From Macrostomum hystrix (lineage: Eukaryota > Platyhelminthes > Macrostomidae), in the NCBI GenBank assembly GCA_950097015.1, contig CATNEN010000007.1, positions 11,533,001 to 11,597,000 of the forward strand: a stretch of DNA of 64,000 nucleotides, in the 5' to 3' direction. Below the pieces are notes generated by a model. That model saw only the letters and a list, made by a program, of their open reading frames with translations. It searched no databases and had not been told where the DNA came from. Shown here piece after piece: positions 1 to 11,957 of the stretch. Made by a program: the position numbers and the translations under genes. The first letter of the stretch is position 1. Every line of letters begins with the position of its first letter.

Positions 1-42
1 ATTCCCTGCGTTCTCATTGTTCCCAAAAGCAGCTGAAGTATC

Positions 43-1768
43 TCAGTTGCCCCCGTAATCCCGGGCGCCCACCTGGAAGTACTCCTTGCTCAGACTGGGG
101 TCCGGCTTCATGGTGCGTTCGCCGGGCCGCCAGCCGGCGGGGCAGACCACACCGTGCTTGTCGGCGTGTTGGAAGGCCTGCACGAGGCGCAGCGTCTCGT
201 CGACTGAGCGGCCCACCGGCAGGTCGTTTAGCGTCACCTGGCGAAGCAGGCCGCGGTCGCTGATGATGAAGAGGCCGCGGTAGGCGATGCCCTCGTCTGC
301 CTTGAGCACCCCGTAGGCGCGGCTGAGAGCCTGGTTGCGGTCAGCCAGCAGCGGCATGTTGACGCGGCCCAGGCCGCCCTCCTGCCTTGGCATGTTGGTC
401 CAGGCCAGGTGCACAAAGTGCGAGTCGGTGCTGCAGGCCAGCAACTCGCAGTTGACCCGGCGGAATTCGTCGACTCGGTCGGAGAAAGCTACGATCTCCG
501 TCGGGCAAACGAATGTGAAGTCGGCCGGATAGAAGAACAGCACCACATACTTGCCCGAGTAGTCGCTAAGGCGAACGTCAGCGAAACTCTGGTCGGGCAT
601 CAGGGCCTTACAGGTGAAGCCCGGGGCAGCGGAACCCGGCTGCAGCGGTGACGGCTGCGGCTGCTCCCCACCCTGCAATGTAAAAGCGAATGTACTTTAA
701 GAATCACGGCACCTTACAATAATAAACAGTACAGTAAGCTTATCAATGCCTGGCGGTTAGTAGAAAGAAATCATTGGATGCCAGGAGGCACAAATGCTAT
801 TGCTCAACTTCGCTGCAAAATCACACCACGGGTTCGCATAAACTGATCAAAAAGTGCAGGCCCTTTTTATCAAACTAGGCCATTTGATAAGAACACAGTA
901 TTTCGCTGGGCGGAGCAGTCAAAGCAGCCGTGTGTCTTATTTTTTGGTAAGCTAATTGGAGAAACGAATGAAACGCTGATTGTTTACCAGTCTTTCGCTG
1001 CAGACAGGTTAAGCAGTTACGCGCAAATTGGACTTGGAATCTGATGTTTTAAGAATGCCAACCCGTCGTGTCAGTCTGAGAACAAAGCAAAGCAGACGCT
1101 AGCATCGTCGGTACGATAACAATGGTTAGTAAAAAGCCAATAATGGCATATTGAGCGATTGCTCAGAATCAAGTTAGTGGCGCATTAATCATGCCGTCAG
1201 TGAGCGCAGAGGCATCGAAGCGAGACCAGAGCTCCAGTGAAGGCTAGCGCGAGAAGGCATGCGAGTCACGCGCAAAAAAAAACTCAATAGAATAGACAGA
1301 ATTGACCAGAAAAAATGAAAAATTAGCAGCAGCAACAGCAGTAGCAGCTGAGTGGCTGGGAGAGACTGGAAATTAGATTGGGCCAGCGACAGTTCTTCCG
1401 CTTCGGACAACTCGCCTGGCTACAGCAGGAGGGCTGGCCGGCACAGACAGGCAAGGAGAGATTGCGAGAGAGCGAAAGCGGTCTAAGCGAGTGAGCACTG
1501 GCCTGCTAGCCTGGAGAACTGGGAGGGTGAGAGCGGAGAACGAACACAAGAGCTCGCCGCCCTGAGGGCCAGCAGAATCAGCAGCTGGGCCTCCTCGTCT
1601 TCAAAAAAGGCAATTCTCCTTGCCTTTATCTCTACTTCCTCTTGCATTACTTACGACAAGCGGCTCAGCAAATTTGCCAACTTTAGGGCAGGGGTCCACC
1701 TGCTGCTGCTGCTCTTCCTCGGCAGCCGGCGGCAGGGGGCGCTTTCGGGACGATTCACCTCGGGGCAT
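43..1768 (-). CDS. Typical 2-Cys peroxiredoxin (PRDX1-4 class), two exons
   Basis: Thiol peroxidase reducing H2O2 and organic peroxides, normally recycled by thioredoxin. Exon 1 is 1768-1655 (38 codons, ATG at 1768-1766) and ends at a GTAAGT donor. Exon 2 is 672-43 after a TTTTACATTGCAG acceptor. Both junctions are phase 0, giving about 247 aa. The peroxidatic Cys is C94 in FTFVCPTE and the resolving Cys is C215 in GVVCPAGW, 121 residues apart as in the family. GGLG and a C-terminal KEYF (YF motif) are present, the pair that marks eukaryotic, over-oxidation-sensitive Prx. The N-terminus (about 50 aa before the thioredoxin fold) is hydrophilic with a Q run and shows no signal peptide, so a cytosolic location is likely. 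The 982-bp intron 673-1654 holds nothing recognisable. A pyrimidine-rich tract ending in AG lies 5 bases before the ATG, so exon 1 could be preceded by an intron or receive a spliced leader. Confidence 0.9.
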
Positions 1769-4700
1769 GCTGGCTGGCGCGGAGTAAAAAAATCAAAGAG
1801 ACGCTTATAACCAACCCGAGCTGGAATTTAGGGAGCAAAGTGTCGGCAGAGATTGGGAAATCGGCAACAGACTTTATAAGTCTAGTCTTACAGTGACTAA
1901 GACTACACCTGTGATAATGTGATCAGGGTACTCAGGGATCTGCGAAGTCAGCTGCTATCCTAGGCTAACCAGAATCTATCTCGGTGAAGGTACTATGGGG
2001 TTATAATTCTGTATGAGGTACTATTCTGTTATTCCTGTTATACAGCTTCGTTGCAGATGCAATCGTGCAGCGAGTAACTGCAGCTAGATCAGGCGGTGCA
2101 AATAAAAATTGCTAATTAGATTAGGGAGCAATTTCATTGATATGAATTTCCTGCTATTCTACCACCTCCTGACTCCAACAATCCAATCCCATCGCATCCC
2201 AAGTAAACAATTCCAAGCGCAGGTTAAGCAGGGCAGTGACAGCAAGCACGCACTTTTCAGTGGTAGACGAAATGATTGCCAATGTGAATCCGTAGGCAAT
2301 AAACAAGCGGAACAACAAACTTTTACGCTGTAATTTCCAAGTTGTTCTGATTATATTTATAAAGGTACATTTATATAAAAGGGAATAATAAAATCCTTAA
2401 AGAAAAATTCGGTACTTTGGCTGCGCTGCAAATGCAAATCTGATAGTGCCAGAGTGTTAAGGAGTTTCCGTGCGCTGCGAGAAGACCAATATAGATTCGC
2501 TGAATCTACGAGTATAAGCATTTTTGCCGACATCAAGCGGAACCGAAGTTGCTATGAAAACGCAGCAAGAAACCATAAATGAAATTCAATCGCAGATCCC
2601 CCAAGGATATAATGGCGCAGAGTCATAAATGCGATGGCATGGCTGAGAATGCGAGGAACAGAGAGGCCAGATGACATTGCATAAGCGGCTGTTATCCCCA
2701 GCACCGCAGTTACAGTGCAGACTCTCAACAGTCTTTCTAATTTCAGCGACAGCAAGTGACAACGGTTTAGCTAATGCGACAGGTGACACAGATTACTTAA
2801 ACTGAAATCAGTTCGAACGATGCCCAGGGTATTAATAAGCTTTGTTAAGCCCAGCGTTCAGTGGATGGAAGGCGCAGTAGTGATAACAGTCCGAGAAGCA
2901 GCTGCGCTGTCCACCAAAATAATATATCAAATGCTACTTTAAGTTTGAAAGTATGGAAATGGAAAGTTCATCCCTTGGGGAGGACATCGTTAAGTTCTCT
3001 TTTTCACCATAGGAAATCACATCCCGCTGCACTTTTTCTCCATCCTCTCGCATGCTTCACTACGCACATATACTTGCGAGCGCCACCGATGCAGGCATAG
3101 ATGAATCGGCAGATAAAAAGGATTTCATAGGGCAGCGGTCACAGTGACCAGCAAATTTAACGAACAAGCGCAATAATCTATTTTTGTCCCAATGGCTCGC
3201 AACAATGGCTTAAATTTGATAGAGCACTATACGCCTGACACAATCAAGAACTTGCCGCAATTACAAGATAGAGCTCACGCGCGCCAGCCGCTAGACACAA
3301 TCGGGAAGTAGAAGATATCAGGATTTTCAAGTCGATAATTAAGCCACCGAGTTGCCTTAAATTAATAACTATTTCTGTGTCAGAAAAGGCTGTAAATCCA
3401 GCTTAATTTTGGCTGTCACACTGAGATACCCGCAAGGCTAAAATCCAAGCCTTAGCCTTAAGCCAAATCCCCAAGTACGGGATCCAGCACTGCTTAGTAG
3501 AGCAAATAATTGCTTAGCGAGAAAATAATCTTGAGCCATGGAAAACATCCAACGAGAGACAGACAAAATACTCCGTGGCAGACAGGACAACCAAAGCTGA
3601 ACCATGCAGCAGTCAAATAGGAAGTTGTAGGCAGAACGCATTTTCAATCAGTGACGGACTGCTGGGGTCTGGCCCAACCATCTCGGTACCGGACACAGCT
3701 GGTCACTTGAGCAGCAAAGAGGGGCCGGCGGAGCGGGCTGACAATAGAAGTCTCGAATGGGCAAGCAGGGATGCAATTTCGCCGGCTGAGGCGGGGAAGC
3801 TTCAGGAATGAACAAAGAGAAGCTTCTGAGAGGGTAGAGGTGCGTGGCGCTAGCTAGAACTGACTTGTGCGGCTCAAATGATCCCTTGAGTGAGACAAAC
3901 CCTCGTTTTGTGAAAAATTGCCTCTCAGGCAATCGAACAGTAATCGAACAGAACAATTCGAACAGTAGGAAAGGCATGGCGAGTCCATGGCAACATGCAA
4001 GTTTTTATACAAAAAAGTATTGCACCTAAAATGAGCTGGGAGCGGTTATAGCATCTGCTTAGGTGCGCTCGCGTGCGAATTAAAAACTACTCTCCACTGT
4101 AGAATTTATCAGAGAAAATTTCTAAAAAGCGTCTGGTTACTAAGCTCGTTAAGAAGAGAACAACTAATTACATAGAGCGAAATCTTCAGGAGACAATAAA
4201 CTTAGCAAATTAAATAATTTCAACAAACGTGTTTAAGTTTATATTCTTACAAGGTACAGAAATAATAATGGGAAAGGAAATATCCAAGACCTCGAACACA
4301 CCCAGGAAGGACCGAATACCCGAGGGTGACAGTGGAGCAGGACAAAGCAATCAGAGCTGATCAGGCTCTTAGATAAATACAACTTACCTATAGAATCGAA
4401 TGGGTGACTCAAGAGTGCACGTGAGAAGCAGAGACGGGAACGGAACAGATTCGCGCTTTTTGGAGATCTGATGCGGACGGCTTGCTCAGGGGAGATGCTC
4501 AGGGGTTTTCCTTTGCTTTTCATCTTGATCTTGTTCAACGACTGAGGAAATGGACTCGGACAGGAGGGGCCGCAGTGAATGCCTTCTTGGCACAACAGCA
4601 ATTCCCCTCTGCTACTAAAGGATTACTTTCGGATTCAGGGGGGAGGGGCAGACGCTGCGGACGTGGAGAGAACGAGCGCAGAAGCAGACTATTTGACAGC

Positions 4701-5368
4701 AAGCCGAAAAGAAATGTCACACGAGCCCCTCTTAATCTATCCCGGCTCAAGAATCATCAGCGCCACGCAGCTCCAGAGTGTTTTATGACCACAGTTAATG
4801 TACATAGGATTTCTTGATATCGACTAAATACCTGTTCACAGCAGATTAACCTCGCATGTCTGACCCGAGAGAAACGAGAGGCAGTTGGGCGTAAAAAAAC
4901 AGGAGGAAATAGTTCCAGATGGCAAGATGAAAGCAAAAGATGAGACTTTAACGAGGCAGCTGTAAAACAGAGCCCAAGCGAAGCAAGAGGAGCTAAATAT
5001 AAATGTTTATTTATAACTTTCATAGCTAGTACCCGATGAAGCTCGAGCACAAGCTCGATGAGGGCCTGAAAATGAAAAGGCTTTAATACGCTCGTACTAT
5101 TACGACGTATGTAGCGCGGGTCGAAACTAAAGATGCTTCTTTAGCATCTGTAAAGATTACCAAGACTCTTGACAGTCTGAACAAGAGAGCTCTGGAAAAT
5201 ATTGATCTTAGCTACACAAGAAGCGCTTTTTTCACGACGTTGGGACTCTGTATAAAAATACCATCCTGAATCTGATGGATGACGACAGTCCGAGTGAAGC
5301 ACTCAGGCAGCTCTGCGTTACGCTCGTAGAATAGCAGAGCTATAAATAGCGCAGCAGAATAGTTATAA
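1769..5368. other. Intergenic, no gene recognised
   Basis: About 3.6 kb of mixed composition. Only short overlapping open frames occur on both strands. None shows a family motif, a consistent splice structure or coding-like composition. A TTATAA motif near 1804-1810 lies about 40 bases upstream of the peroxiredoxin ATG and might be a TATA-like element, which is weak evidence. Confidence 0.4.
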
Positions 5369-6064
5369 TCAATAGCACTGCATTACTCGTACAGACAACG
5401 CGGCATCAAGAAGACAATGCGCCACGCGGCACGCGGTATCTGCTGGATAGATAGAGCCATAAAGCCCACATTCAGATTGGAAAAGCAGTGGCCTGACCTG
5501 CAGCAGAGCCAGAAGGCTCGCCAATCGGTCCCAGTGCGGCATCAACTGGGCGCAGGCGGCCAGGCAGTCCATAAGCGTCGGCTGAGGCGAAATCGCAGGC
5601 AGCTTCTCCGAGGGCGGTGGCGGTGGTGGCGATGCGATTCTTAGATGGTGACATTCAACACCATCGTTGCAGCTGTCATCAGCCGCATCAACATCCGGTC
5701 CCGTCTTAAAGCCCGCCGCGGCCTCAGTGACGTCAGCGACTTCTTTATCCTCGTCATCATCTTCGTCCGCTTCGCCAGCACAAAGTCGGCGACGCTGGAC
5801 GGGACAGGCACTTGCCACCGGACAGGGGATGACGAATGAGCAGTCGGGACGTTCAAGAAGGCTCACTGGGTGCAAGTGCCCAGCGGCGGGCTGCTGCTGG
5901 CGCTTATGATGCTGGTGCTGGTGCTGATGAGCAGGCGGCGAATGCACAGCCGGAGAGAAGGTAACGTGGCGAGCTCGCTCGGCGCTGGAATCGCGAGAAC
6001 AGGCGGCGGCGCCAGCTGAAGTGTCGAAAAACTCTGAAGATTCGAGCGGAAGCGGAGAACTCAT
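5369..6064 (-). CDS. Hypothetical low-complexity protein (possible exon)
   Basis: An open frame runs far upstream (to 6508). The most protein-like part starts at the ATG at 6064-6062 and gives 231 aa. It contains a His/Gln-rich run (about residues 45-60), an acidic stretch with EADEDDDEDKE, a run of six prolines and a C-terminal Cys/Leu-rich segment. No family is recognised. A CAG|GTCAGG donor-like site occurs in the frame near 5500, so the last about 40 residues could be intron. The GC-rich, biased composition suggests it is real coding or UTR sequence of a minus-strand gene, but a chance ORF in low-complexity DNA cannot be excluded. Confidence 0.35.
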   Translation of the reverse strand: MSSPLPLESSEFFDTSAGAAACSRDSSAERARHVTFSPAVHSPPAHQHQHQHHKRQQQPAAGHLHPVSLLERPDCSFVIPCPVASACPVQRRRLCAGEADEDDDEDKEVADVTEAAAGFKTGPDVDAADDSCNDGVECHHLRIASPPPPPPSEKLPAISPQPTLMDCLAACAQLMPHWDRLASLLALLQVRPLLFQSECGLYGSIYPADTACRVAHCLLDAALSVRVMQCY

Positions 6065-7517
6065 GATGATAGCTACAGCTGGTAGACGCAGGTGGCCAAG
6101 CCAAGCCAAGTTCAAAGAAGTCACGAGTGGGAGCAGCAGTAGCAGAAACTCGGTAGGTCTGCAGTTTGCGACTGGATCCGGCAGGGACAAACAGTTACCA
6201 GAATCGACCGGGTTGATTAAAAGCGAGGAGGGAAGGAAAAAATCCACCGACCGCTGCGAGGGAGCAGGAAATGGGGAGGCACTGGGCCGGAGCTGGCACG
6301 GCCACCAATGGGAAGAGACGACGAGGATCGAGGGCAGGGAATAAGGAAGAAGTGCCGGAGTGCAGGGACTTAGCAGCAGGAGTGCCTCAGAATGCCCCAC
6401 TGGGATCAGCCGGATAGGACAAGAAGTCGAGAGGCAGAATACGGACTGGCGGGGACAGAGAAGGCATCGATCAAGCTCTGCAAGATGGGGTTGGGCTATT
6501 CGCAACACATCCCCAATCGAGCCCGTGTGCGCCCCTCAGTCAGTGTGCTCCCGAATCCCGAGCCACTTCAAAGCGGTAATGACAGTCTCAAACAAGGACC
6601 GGCACAGCTCCTACCTGCATCTGGGAGAAAAGCAAGAAATGCAGACGTGGAAAAGCTGGCATCTGGCGTGGCTGATAAATAGGTGATGAACTCGCGAGCT
6701 GCATGGACTCAATGCTCATTGCTCATATTGCCTGTCACTACACCACTCTGCCCCTCACTGTGAAAGATGATCACAAGGGCCACTCAATCAGCCGAAGCAG
6801 TGCTCCTTATTCCACCTTTTGTGAGGACACCAAAGAGCAGCTCAGAGCAAATTTTAGAGAGATGATGAGACATCGAATTACACTAATTTTTACAGAAGAA
6901 TCGAACTGGCATAGTGGCATAGCTGAATACATTTTTTACAGCTATGAGAATTGCACATGCAAAGATAGACTAACAAGCAGATGTAAAGGCCAATAATTTT
7001 TATTCATAATTGATTCCAGACAATAAAAAGCCTGTAATAAATTATTAATGTGACAGTACAAAAATGCACCTACATACCAAAAATGATAAGTACATACAAA
7101 ATATTTATACAAATAAAAATGCTAGTTAAATAGTTAAAAAGTATGCCAATGTAAATAAGATAAATTATAGCAAAACACTAACTTTGTACTTAGGGCTAAG
7201 CTATTCTTGACTTGACAAGACAAAAAGTAGGCTTGTATTGTTAGACAAATCACGAACAAAACTGTTTTTATTCAACATTGGGCCTATACACAATACAGAC
7301 TTTAAATTCAATAAACAATAGTATTTCCATTTTTTTATTAAAAATGTAAATGTAACGCATAGCAATTTAGCAAAATATATCACCAATGTTTGATTATCTT
7401 TACTTAATTGCTCTTTACGAGCCTTTTAAAAATACTATAAAAACTTATTTAGTTTCAAAGCTAGAGAGAAGTGATTTAAACTATATGTACTTAAGAGAGT
7501 ACTTAGGGGCATAGCAG
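6065..7517. other. Intergenic, AT-rich from 7000 on
   Basis: No coding signal recognised. From about 6980 the base composition falls to strongly AT-rich and stays so, apart from the mobile elements, until about 14.8 kb. Confidence 0.4.
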
Positions 7518-7641
7518 AAGGGTAAGTGTTTAATGCATTTGCCTCTCACACCAAGGTCCCTAAGCTCAATTCTGCAGCCTCCAAATTATTGCAATTGCCC
7601 ACAGCCCTGCTGTAAATATTATTATCATTATTAATAGGAGC
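7518..7641 (+). repeat. tRNA-derived SINE copy (internally deleted)
   Basis: Begins with a tRNA-like head (GTTTAATGCATTTGCCTCTC, then ACCAAGGTCCCTAAGCTCAATTC, the B-box region). It jumps directly to the 3' consensus GCCCACAGCCCTGCTGTAAATATT and an ATTATTATCATTATTAAT tail. The same head and tail recur at 51.4, 54.9 and 63.9 kb. Confidence 0.7.
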
Positions 7642-7823
7642 ACGATAGCCCTAATGCTTTATCCATTGTGTACACCACAAATTAGATAATAGGTAGATAA
7701 AAAAATTTTCTCTCTTAAAAAATACCATGTTCACCTGCACAGTATAACATTAAAATACATACATGTACAACATTGACCATAGGCACTAGCTATACATGTA
7801 CCTAAGCTGTCAATCAATCAGGG

Positions 7824-7870
7824 GGTCAGTGGCAGAGAGGTCTTAAAACATTTGTCTCTTGCACCAAGGC
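7824..7870 (+). repeat. SINE head fragment
   Basis: Matches the first about 45 bases of the window's tRNA-derived SINE (GCAGAGAGGTCTTAAAACAT then TGTCTCTTGCACCAAGG), diverged. The Gypsy 5' LTR starts 19 bases further on, so the element landed just downstream of the fragment. Confidence 0.5.
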
Positions 7871-7888
7871 CATATAAAAAAGACATTT

Positions 7889-8101
7889 TGTGGTAGCGTG
7901 GGTCTGCTCAGTTGATCCGCTCAGTGTAATGTACAGTGCAGGTGTTACAGTGTTACACCTGCAGGTTACAGGTGTACACCTGCACGCGCGCGTGTGATTG
8001 GCTGACGCTTTGTCAGACAACCTTTATTGTTGGCCAGCTATGATAAATACAAGCTCTCTGCCTTTGGGGTGGGGTCTTTCCCCCGAAGTGGAGTTTTCAC
8101 A
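7889..8101 (+). repeat. 5' LTR of the Gypsy element
   Basis: 213 bp, TG...CA. It carries about 63 bp absent from the other LTR: an extra TTGATCCGC block, an internally repeated GTTACAGTGTTACACC segment and an ATAAATACAAGCTCTC stretch. The rest is nearly identical to the 3' LTR. Confidence 0.9.
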
Positions 8102-8132
8102 GTGGCGATGAGACTGAAACGATCCTGCGCAA

Positions 8133-11100
8133 ATGAGTAGTGCAAGTGCACTAGGGCTTTTCGGCCCATACGAAGAAGGCTCTGAGCCGTGGCATTTGTA
8201 CCAAGCAAGGTTAGAACAATATTTTGTTGCCAATGACGTCACTGAGGAAGCGAAAAAGCGAGCGATTCTGCTGAGTTCATACGGCAAGAAAATCTTCCAT
8301 CTGGCCTTCAGTCTTCTGTCTCCTGCACAGCCATCAGCCAAGAGCTACACCGAAATTTGCGAAGCACTGAAGAGCCATTTCGAGCCTGAGGAGTCCGAGA
8401 TCGTCCATCGTTACCGGTTCTGCACCAGAAATCGCAGGGAAGGTGAGGGCGTCGCTGACTTCGTCGCAGACCTCCGAGACCTGGCTCGCGACTGCAAGTT
8501 CGGCGACAGCCTGACTTCAATGCTTCGCGACAGGCTGGTGCTGGGAATCAACAACGACAGCGCACAGCGGCGGCTGCTGGCGGAGCCCGATCTCACTCTA
8601 GCGAAGGCATTGAAGCTGGCCCTGGCCCACAAGTCCGCCACCAAGGGCTGCCAGCTGGTGTCGGGAGCGAGTAAGCCAGATCCAGTCAGTCAAGAGTCCG
8701 TCAGCATTGTCAAGCAACATAAGAAGTCCTCTTCGACAAGGAGGTGCTTCAGGTGCCTGTCAACGAAGCATCTCGCTAATAAGTGCCCGTTCGCCACCCA
8801 GAAGTGCCACAAGTACTCAAAGACCGGCCACACTGCGGCTGCCTGCAAATCCCAGTCGAAGGAGGATATAAGAGAGGCTCTGCAGATGCAGGACAGCGAG
8901 GAAAAAGACAGCTGCGAGGAGGAAACGGCCCACTCTCTGTACCAGCTGTCCGGCAAGCGGGTGTCGAAGGTGCCGCCAATTACTACGACGGTCCGCATCA
9001 ATGGCCGACCTGTTGTCATGGAAGTGGACACCGTAGCCTCCGTGTCCCTTGTATCCTCGAAGACCTACAGGACCGTGCTCAACTCCCAGCCAGCACTGCA
9101 GCCTGCGTCCATGCAGCTGCGAACATACTCCGGTGAGAAAGTGCCAATTGAAGGCTGCATCTGCGTTGCTGTGGAAGCTGCTGAAGCACCGCCCAAGCCA
9201 CTCAGCTTCCTTGTAATTGCCGGCTGCGGATCCGACCTGCTCGGAAGAGACTGGCTGTCCGAGTTGCGGCACGACTGGAGATCAATCAAGCAGTTGGCAG
9301 CTGCTCCTGAGGTGTCGCCCAGACTGCACCAGCTGCTCGACAAGTACAGCGATGTTTTTTCGCCTGAGCTAGGAAAGTACAACGGACCGCCAGTGGGTTT
9401 GAATATGAAACCCGATGCTCAACCTCGCTTTATGAAGGCCAGCAATCTCCCCTTTACTTTGAAGGACAAGGTGGAGAGCCAACTGAACCGCGAGATCGAA
9501 CAAGGAATCCTGCTGCCCGTACAGCACTCCGAGTACGCATCGCCGGTGGTGCCAGTGCTCAAGTCCGACGGCTCTGTGAGGATCTGCGCCGACTTCAAGC
9601 AGACCGTCAACCCGAACGTGGATCCCGACTCGTATCCTCTGCCGCGGATTGCAGAGCTGTTCGCGAAGCTGCCTGGTGGGCGGCACTTCACTAAGCTCGA
9701 CTTGTCGCAGGCGTACATGCAGCTGCCACTCGATGAGGCCTCCCAGGAAGTCTGCACGATCAATACGCACAAGGGGCTGCTTCGGTACACGCGGCTGCCT
9801 TTCGGTGGCTCGCCAGCGGTCTGAATTTTTAAGCGGCGGATGGACTGCTTGCTGCAAGGAATCACCAGCATCACCTGCTTCATCGATGACCTCATCATCA
9901 CCGGGAAGGACGACAGCAGTCATCTGAACTCCCTGGAGCAGGTTCTGGAGAAGCTGAGCCAGAGCGGCCTCCGGTGCAAGTGCCGTGCCAGTTCATGCAG
10001 ACGACCATCAGTTATCTCGGTCACCGCATCGATGCCGACGGCCTGCACCCGATCAAAGACAAGGTCGAGGCAATTGTCAGCGCTCCAGCTCCCAAGGACG
10101 CAACTCAGCTGCGCAGTTTCCTAGGCATGGTAAACTACTATGGTAAGTTCCTGCCTAAATTGTCTCAAGTCCTGGCACCGCTGCACCTGTTGCTGCGCGA
10201 GCAACACCGCTGGAACTGGTGCGCTGCTCAGAACGCCGCTTTCGAGAAGTGCAAGACACTGCTGTCCTCCGCTCCGGTATTGGCGAACTTTGACGCGAGC
10301 AAAGACCTGCTGCTCGAGTGCGACGCGTCCCCCTACGGTCTGGGCGCGGTCATCAGCCACAGGATCGATCGAGCTGTCCGGCCTGTGGCCTTGCCTCGCG
10401 TACGTTGCACGACGCTAAGAAAAACTACTCGCAGCTCGAGAAGGAAGCCCTCGCGGTAGTGTTTGCGGTCAAGAAGTTCAACGCGTACCTGTTCGGCCGC
10501 CCATTTCTGCTGGTGAGTGACCACAAACTTCTGCTTGGATTGCTTGCTGAGAACAAGGCCGTGCCGGCCCTGGCATCTGGAAGAATTCAGAGGTGGGCTC
10601 TGCTGCTGTCTGGCTATAACTACCACATGGTTCACCGAGCCCGAGCCTCACTGCTGTGCGCCGATGCCCTGAGTTGCCTGCCGCTGCCCGACAAGCCGGC
10701 GACGGTCCCGAAGCTGGCAGAGCTGGTCATGCTGATAGACCACCTGGACGATGGACCTGTCACTGCAGCTCAGATACGCAGCCTGACTCGAAGGGACCCT
10801 ACACTTGCCCGAGCTCTGCACTTCACGCAAATCGGCTGGCCAGAGCGGGTCAGTGACGATCTGCTGCTATACTCCAAGAGAGCGGCTGAGCTCAGTGCGC
10901 AAGACGGCTGTCTCCTGTGGGGCGCTCGAGTGGTGGTCCCGGTCGGAGCGCGAGCTGCACTGCTCCAGGTGCTGCATCAAGGTCATGCGGGGCGTCTCGC
11001 ATGAAGACGTTAGCCCGAGGTTATTTCTGGTGGCCAGGATTAGACTCGGAGATTGAAAACCTGGCCAAGGCCTGCTCTGACTGTCAGGAGTTGCAGAACG

Positions 11101-11351
11101 CCCCGGCGCCTTCGTCAATGTTGTCGTGGCCGTGGCCTGACCGACCGTGGTCTCGAGTGCATATCGACTATGCGGGTCCGGTGTCTTGCAAGATGCTGCT
11201 GGTTGTCGTCGATGCCCATTTAAAGTGGCTGGATGTTCTTGTGGTGTCGTCAGCGACCTCAGCTGTCTCCACCCAGAAACTCTGCTCCAGCTTCGCGACG
11301 CACGGGTTGCCAGATGTGCTGCTGGTCCCGGAGCGCCTGAGCTACGGGTGA
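8133..11351 (+). pseudogene. Gypsy gag-pol, inactivated
   Basis: Starts at an ATG 31 bases after the 5' LTR. Gag covers about 190 aa, followed by one good zinc knuckle (CX2CX4HX4C, CFRCLSTKHLANKC) and a second in which the second Cys is Tyr. The protease active site reads DTV instead of DTG. The RT has the LDLSQAY region and FIDD (9879-9890, family YVDD). RNase H follows, then an integrase zinc-finger region (FWWPGL...CSDC, about 11028-11093) and HIDYAGP with the first catalytic Asp. Breaks: an in-frame TGA at 9822-9824 inside the RT, frameshifts near 9970, 10395 and 11000, and loss of the rest of the integrase core. It cannot make a working polyprotein. Confidence 0.92.
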
Positions 11352-11606
11352 CGTCATCTGTGGAAGAGACTGTTTTGATTGACTGTAGTGTTCGTACGTT
11401 TAATTTTGGATTTTGAACTTTGTTATGGCTATGGGGTATTTTCTGTTTATGTCGAACGTTGCTTTCTATCTTGTGTTGCATAGTTTTGGTGCTGGTGAAC
11501 TATTATTTTTTTTTAAGTTATTTATTGAGTTATTGTTCCTCACTATAAAATTTGTTGCTCTAATGGAGCTCTTGCGATCCCTGATCCCCATGTAGATAAG
11601 GAGGGA

Positions 11607-11756
11607 TGTGGTAGTGTGGGTCTGCTCAGTGTAATGTACAGTGCAGGTGTACACCTGCAGGCGCGCATGTGATTGGCTGACGCTTTGTCAGACAACCTTT
11701 ATTGTTGGCCAGCTATGCCTTTGGGGGGGTCTTACCCCCGAAGTGGAGTTTTCACA
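11607..11756 (+). repeat. 3' LTR of the Gypsy element
   Basis: 150 bp, TGTGGTAG...TTTTCACA, immediately after a purine tract. It shares both ends and the core GATTGGCTGACGCTTTGTCA with the 5' LTR but is 63 bp shorter. Confidence 0.9.
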
Positions 11757-11957
11757 CATTTTCTCTAGGTTTGTGTCCAACTCACTTTTTAGGTTGGTGC
11801 CAGTGAACATTAGTGTGACATGGCTCAGCATGGCGTGGTATAGCGCAACACCCCAACATGGCACATAATATTGCAGTGTGGCACAGAGGAAGGGTGGGGT
11901 AGGGCTTGGTGCAGCACAGTTCATGGCACTTGTGCATGAACTTTGTACTAAAATTTC

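Larger units (their letters stand above)
7889..11756 (+). mobile_element. Ty3/Gypsy LTR retrotransposon, complete ends but decayed inside
   Basis: Both LTRs start TGTGGTAG and end TTTTCACA, and the element is flanked by a perfect 5-bp duplication, CATTT (7884-7888 and 11757-11761). The 5' LTR is 213 bp (7889-8101) and the 3' LTR 150 bp (11607-11756). A TGG-starting primer-binding-site candidate lies at 8103, and a purine tract (AAGGAGGGA) ends right before the 3' LTR. Domain order is gag with zinc knuckle, protease, RT, RNase H, integrase, which is the Ty3/Gypsy order. The integrase breaks off after its first catalytic Asp region, and 11352-11606 holds only residue. Confidence 0.93.
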
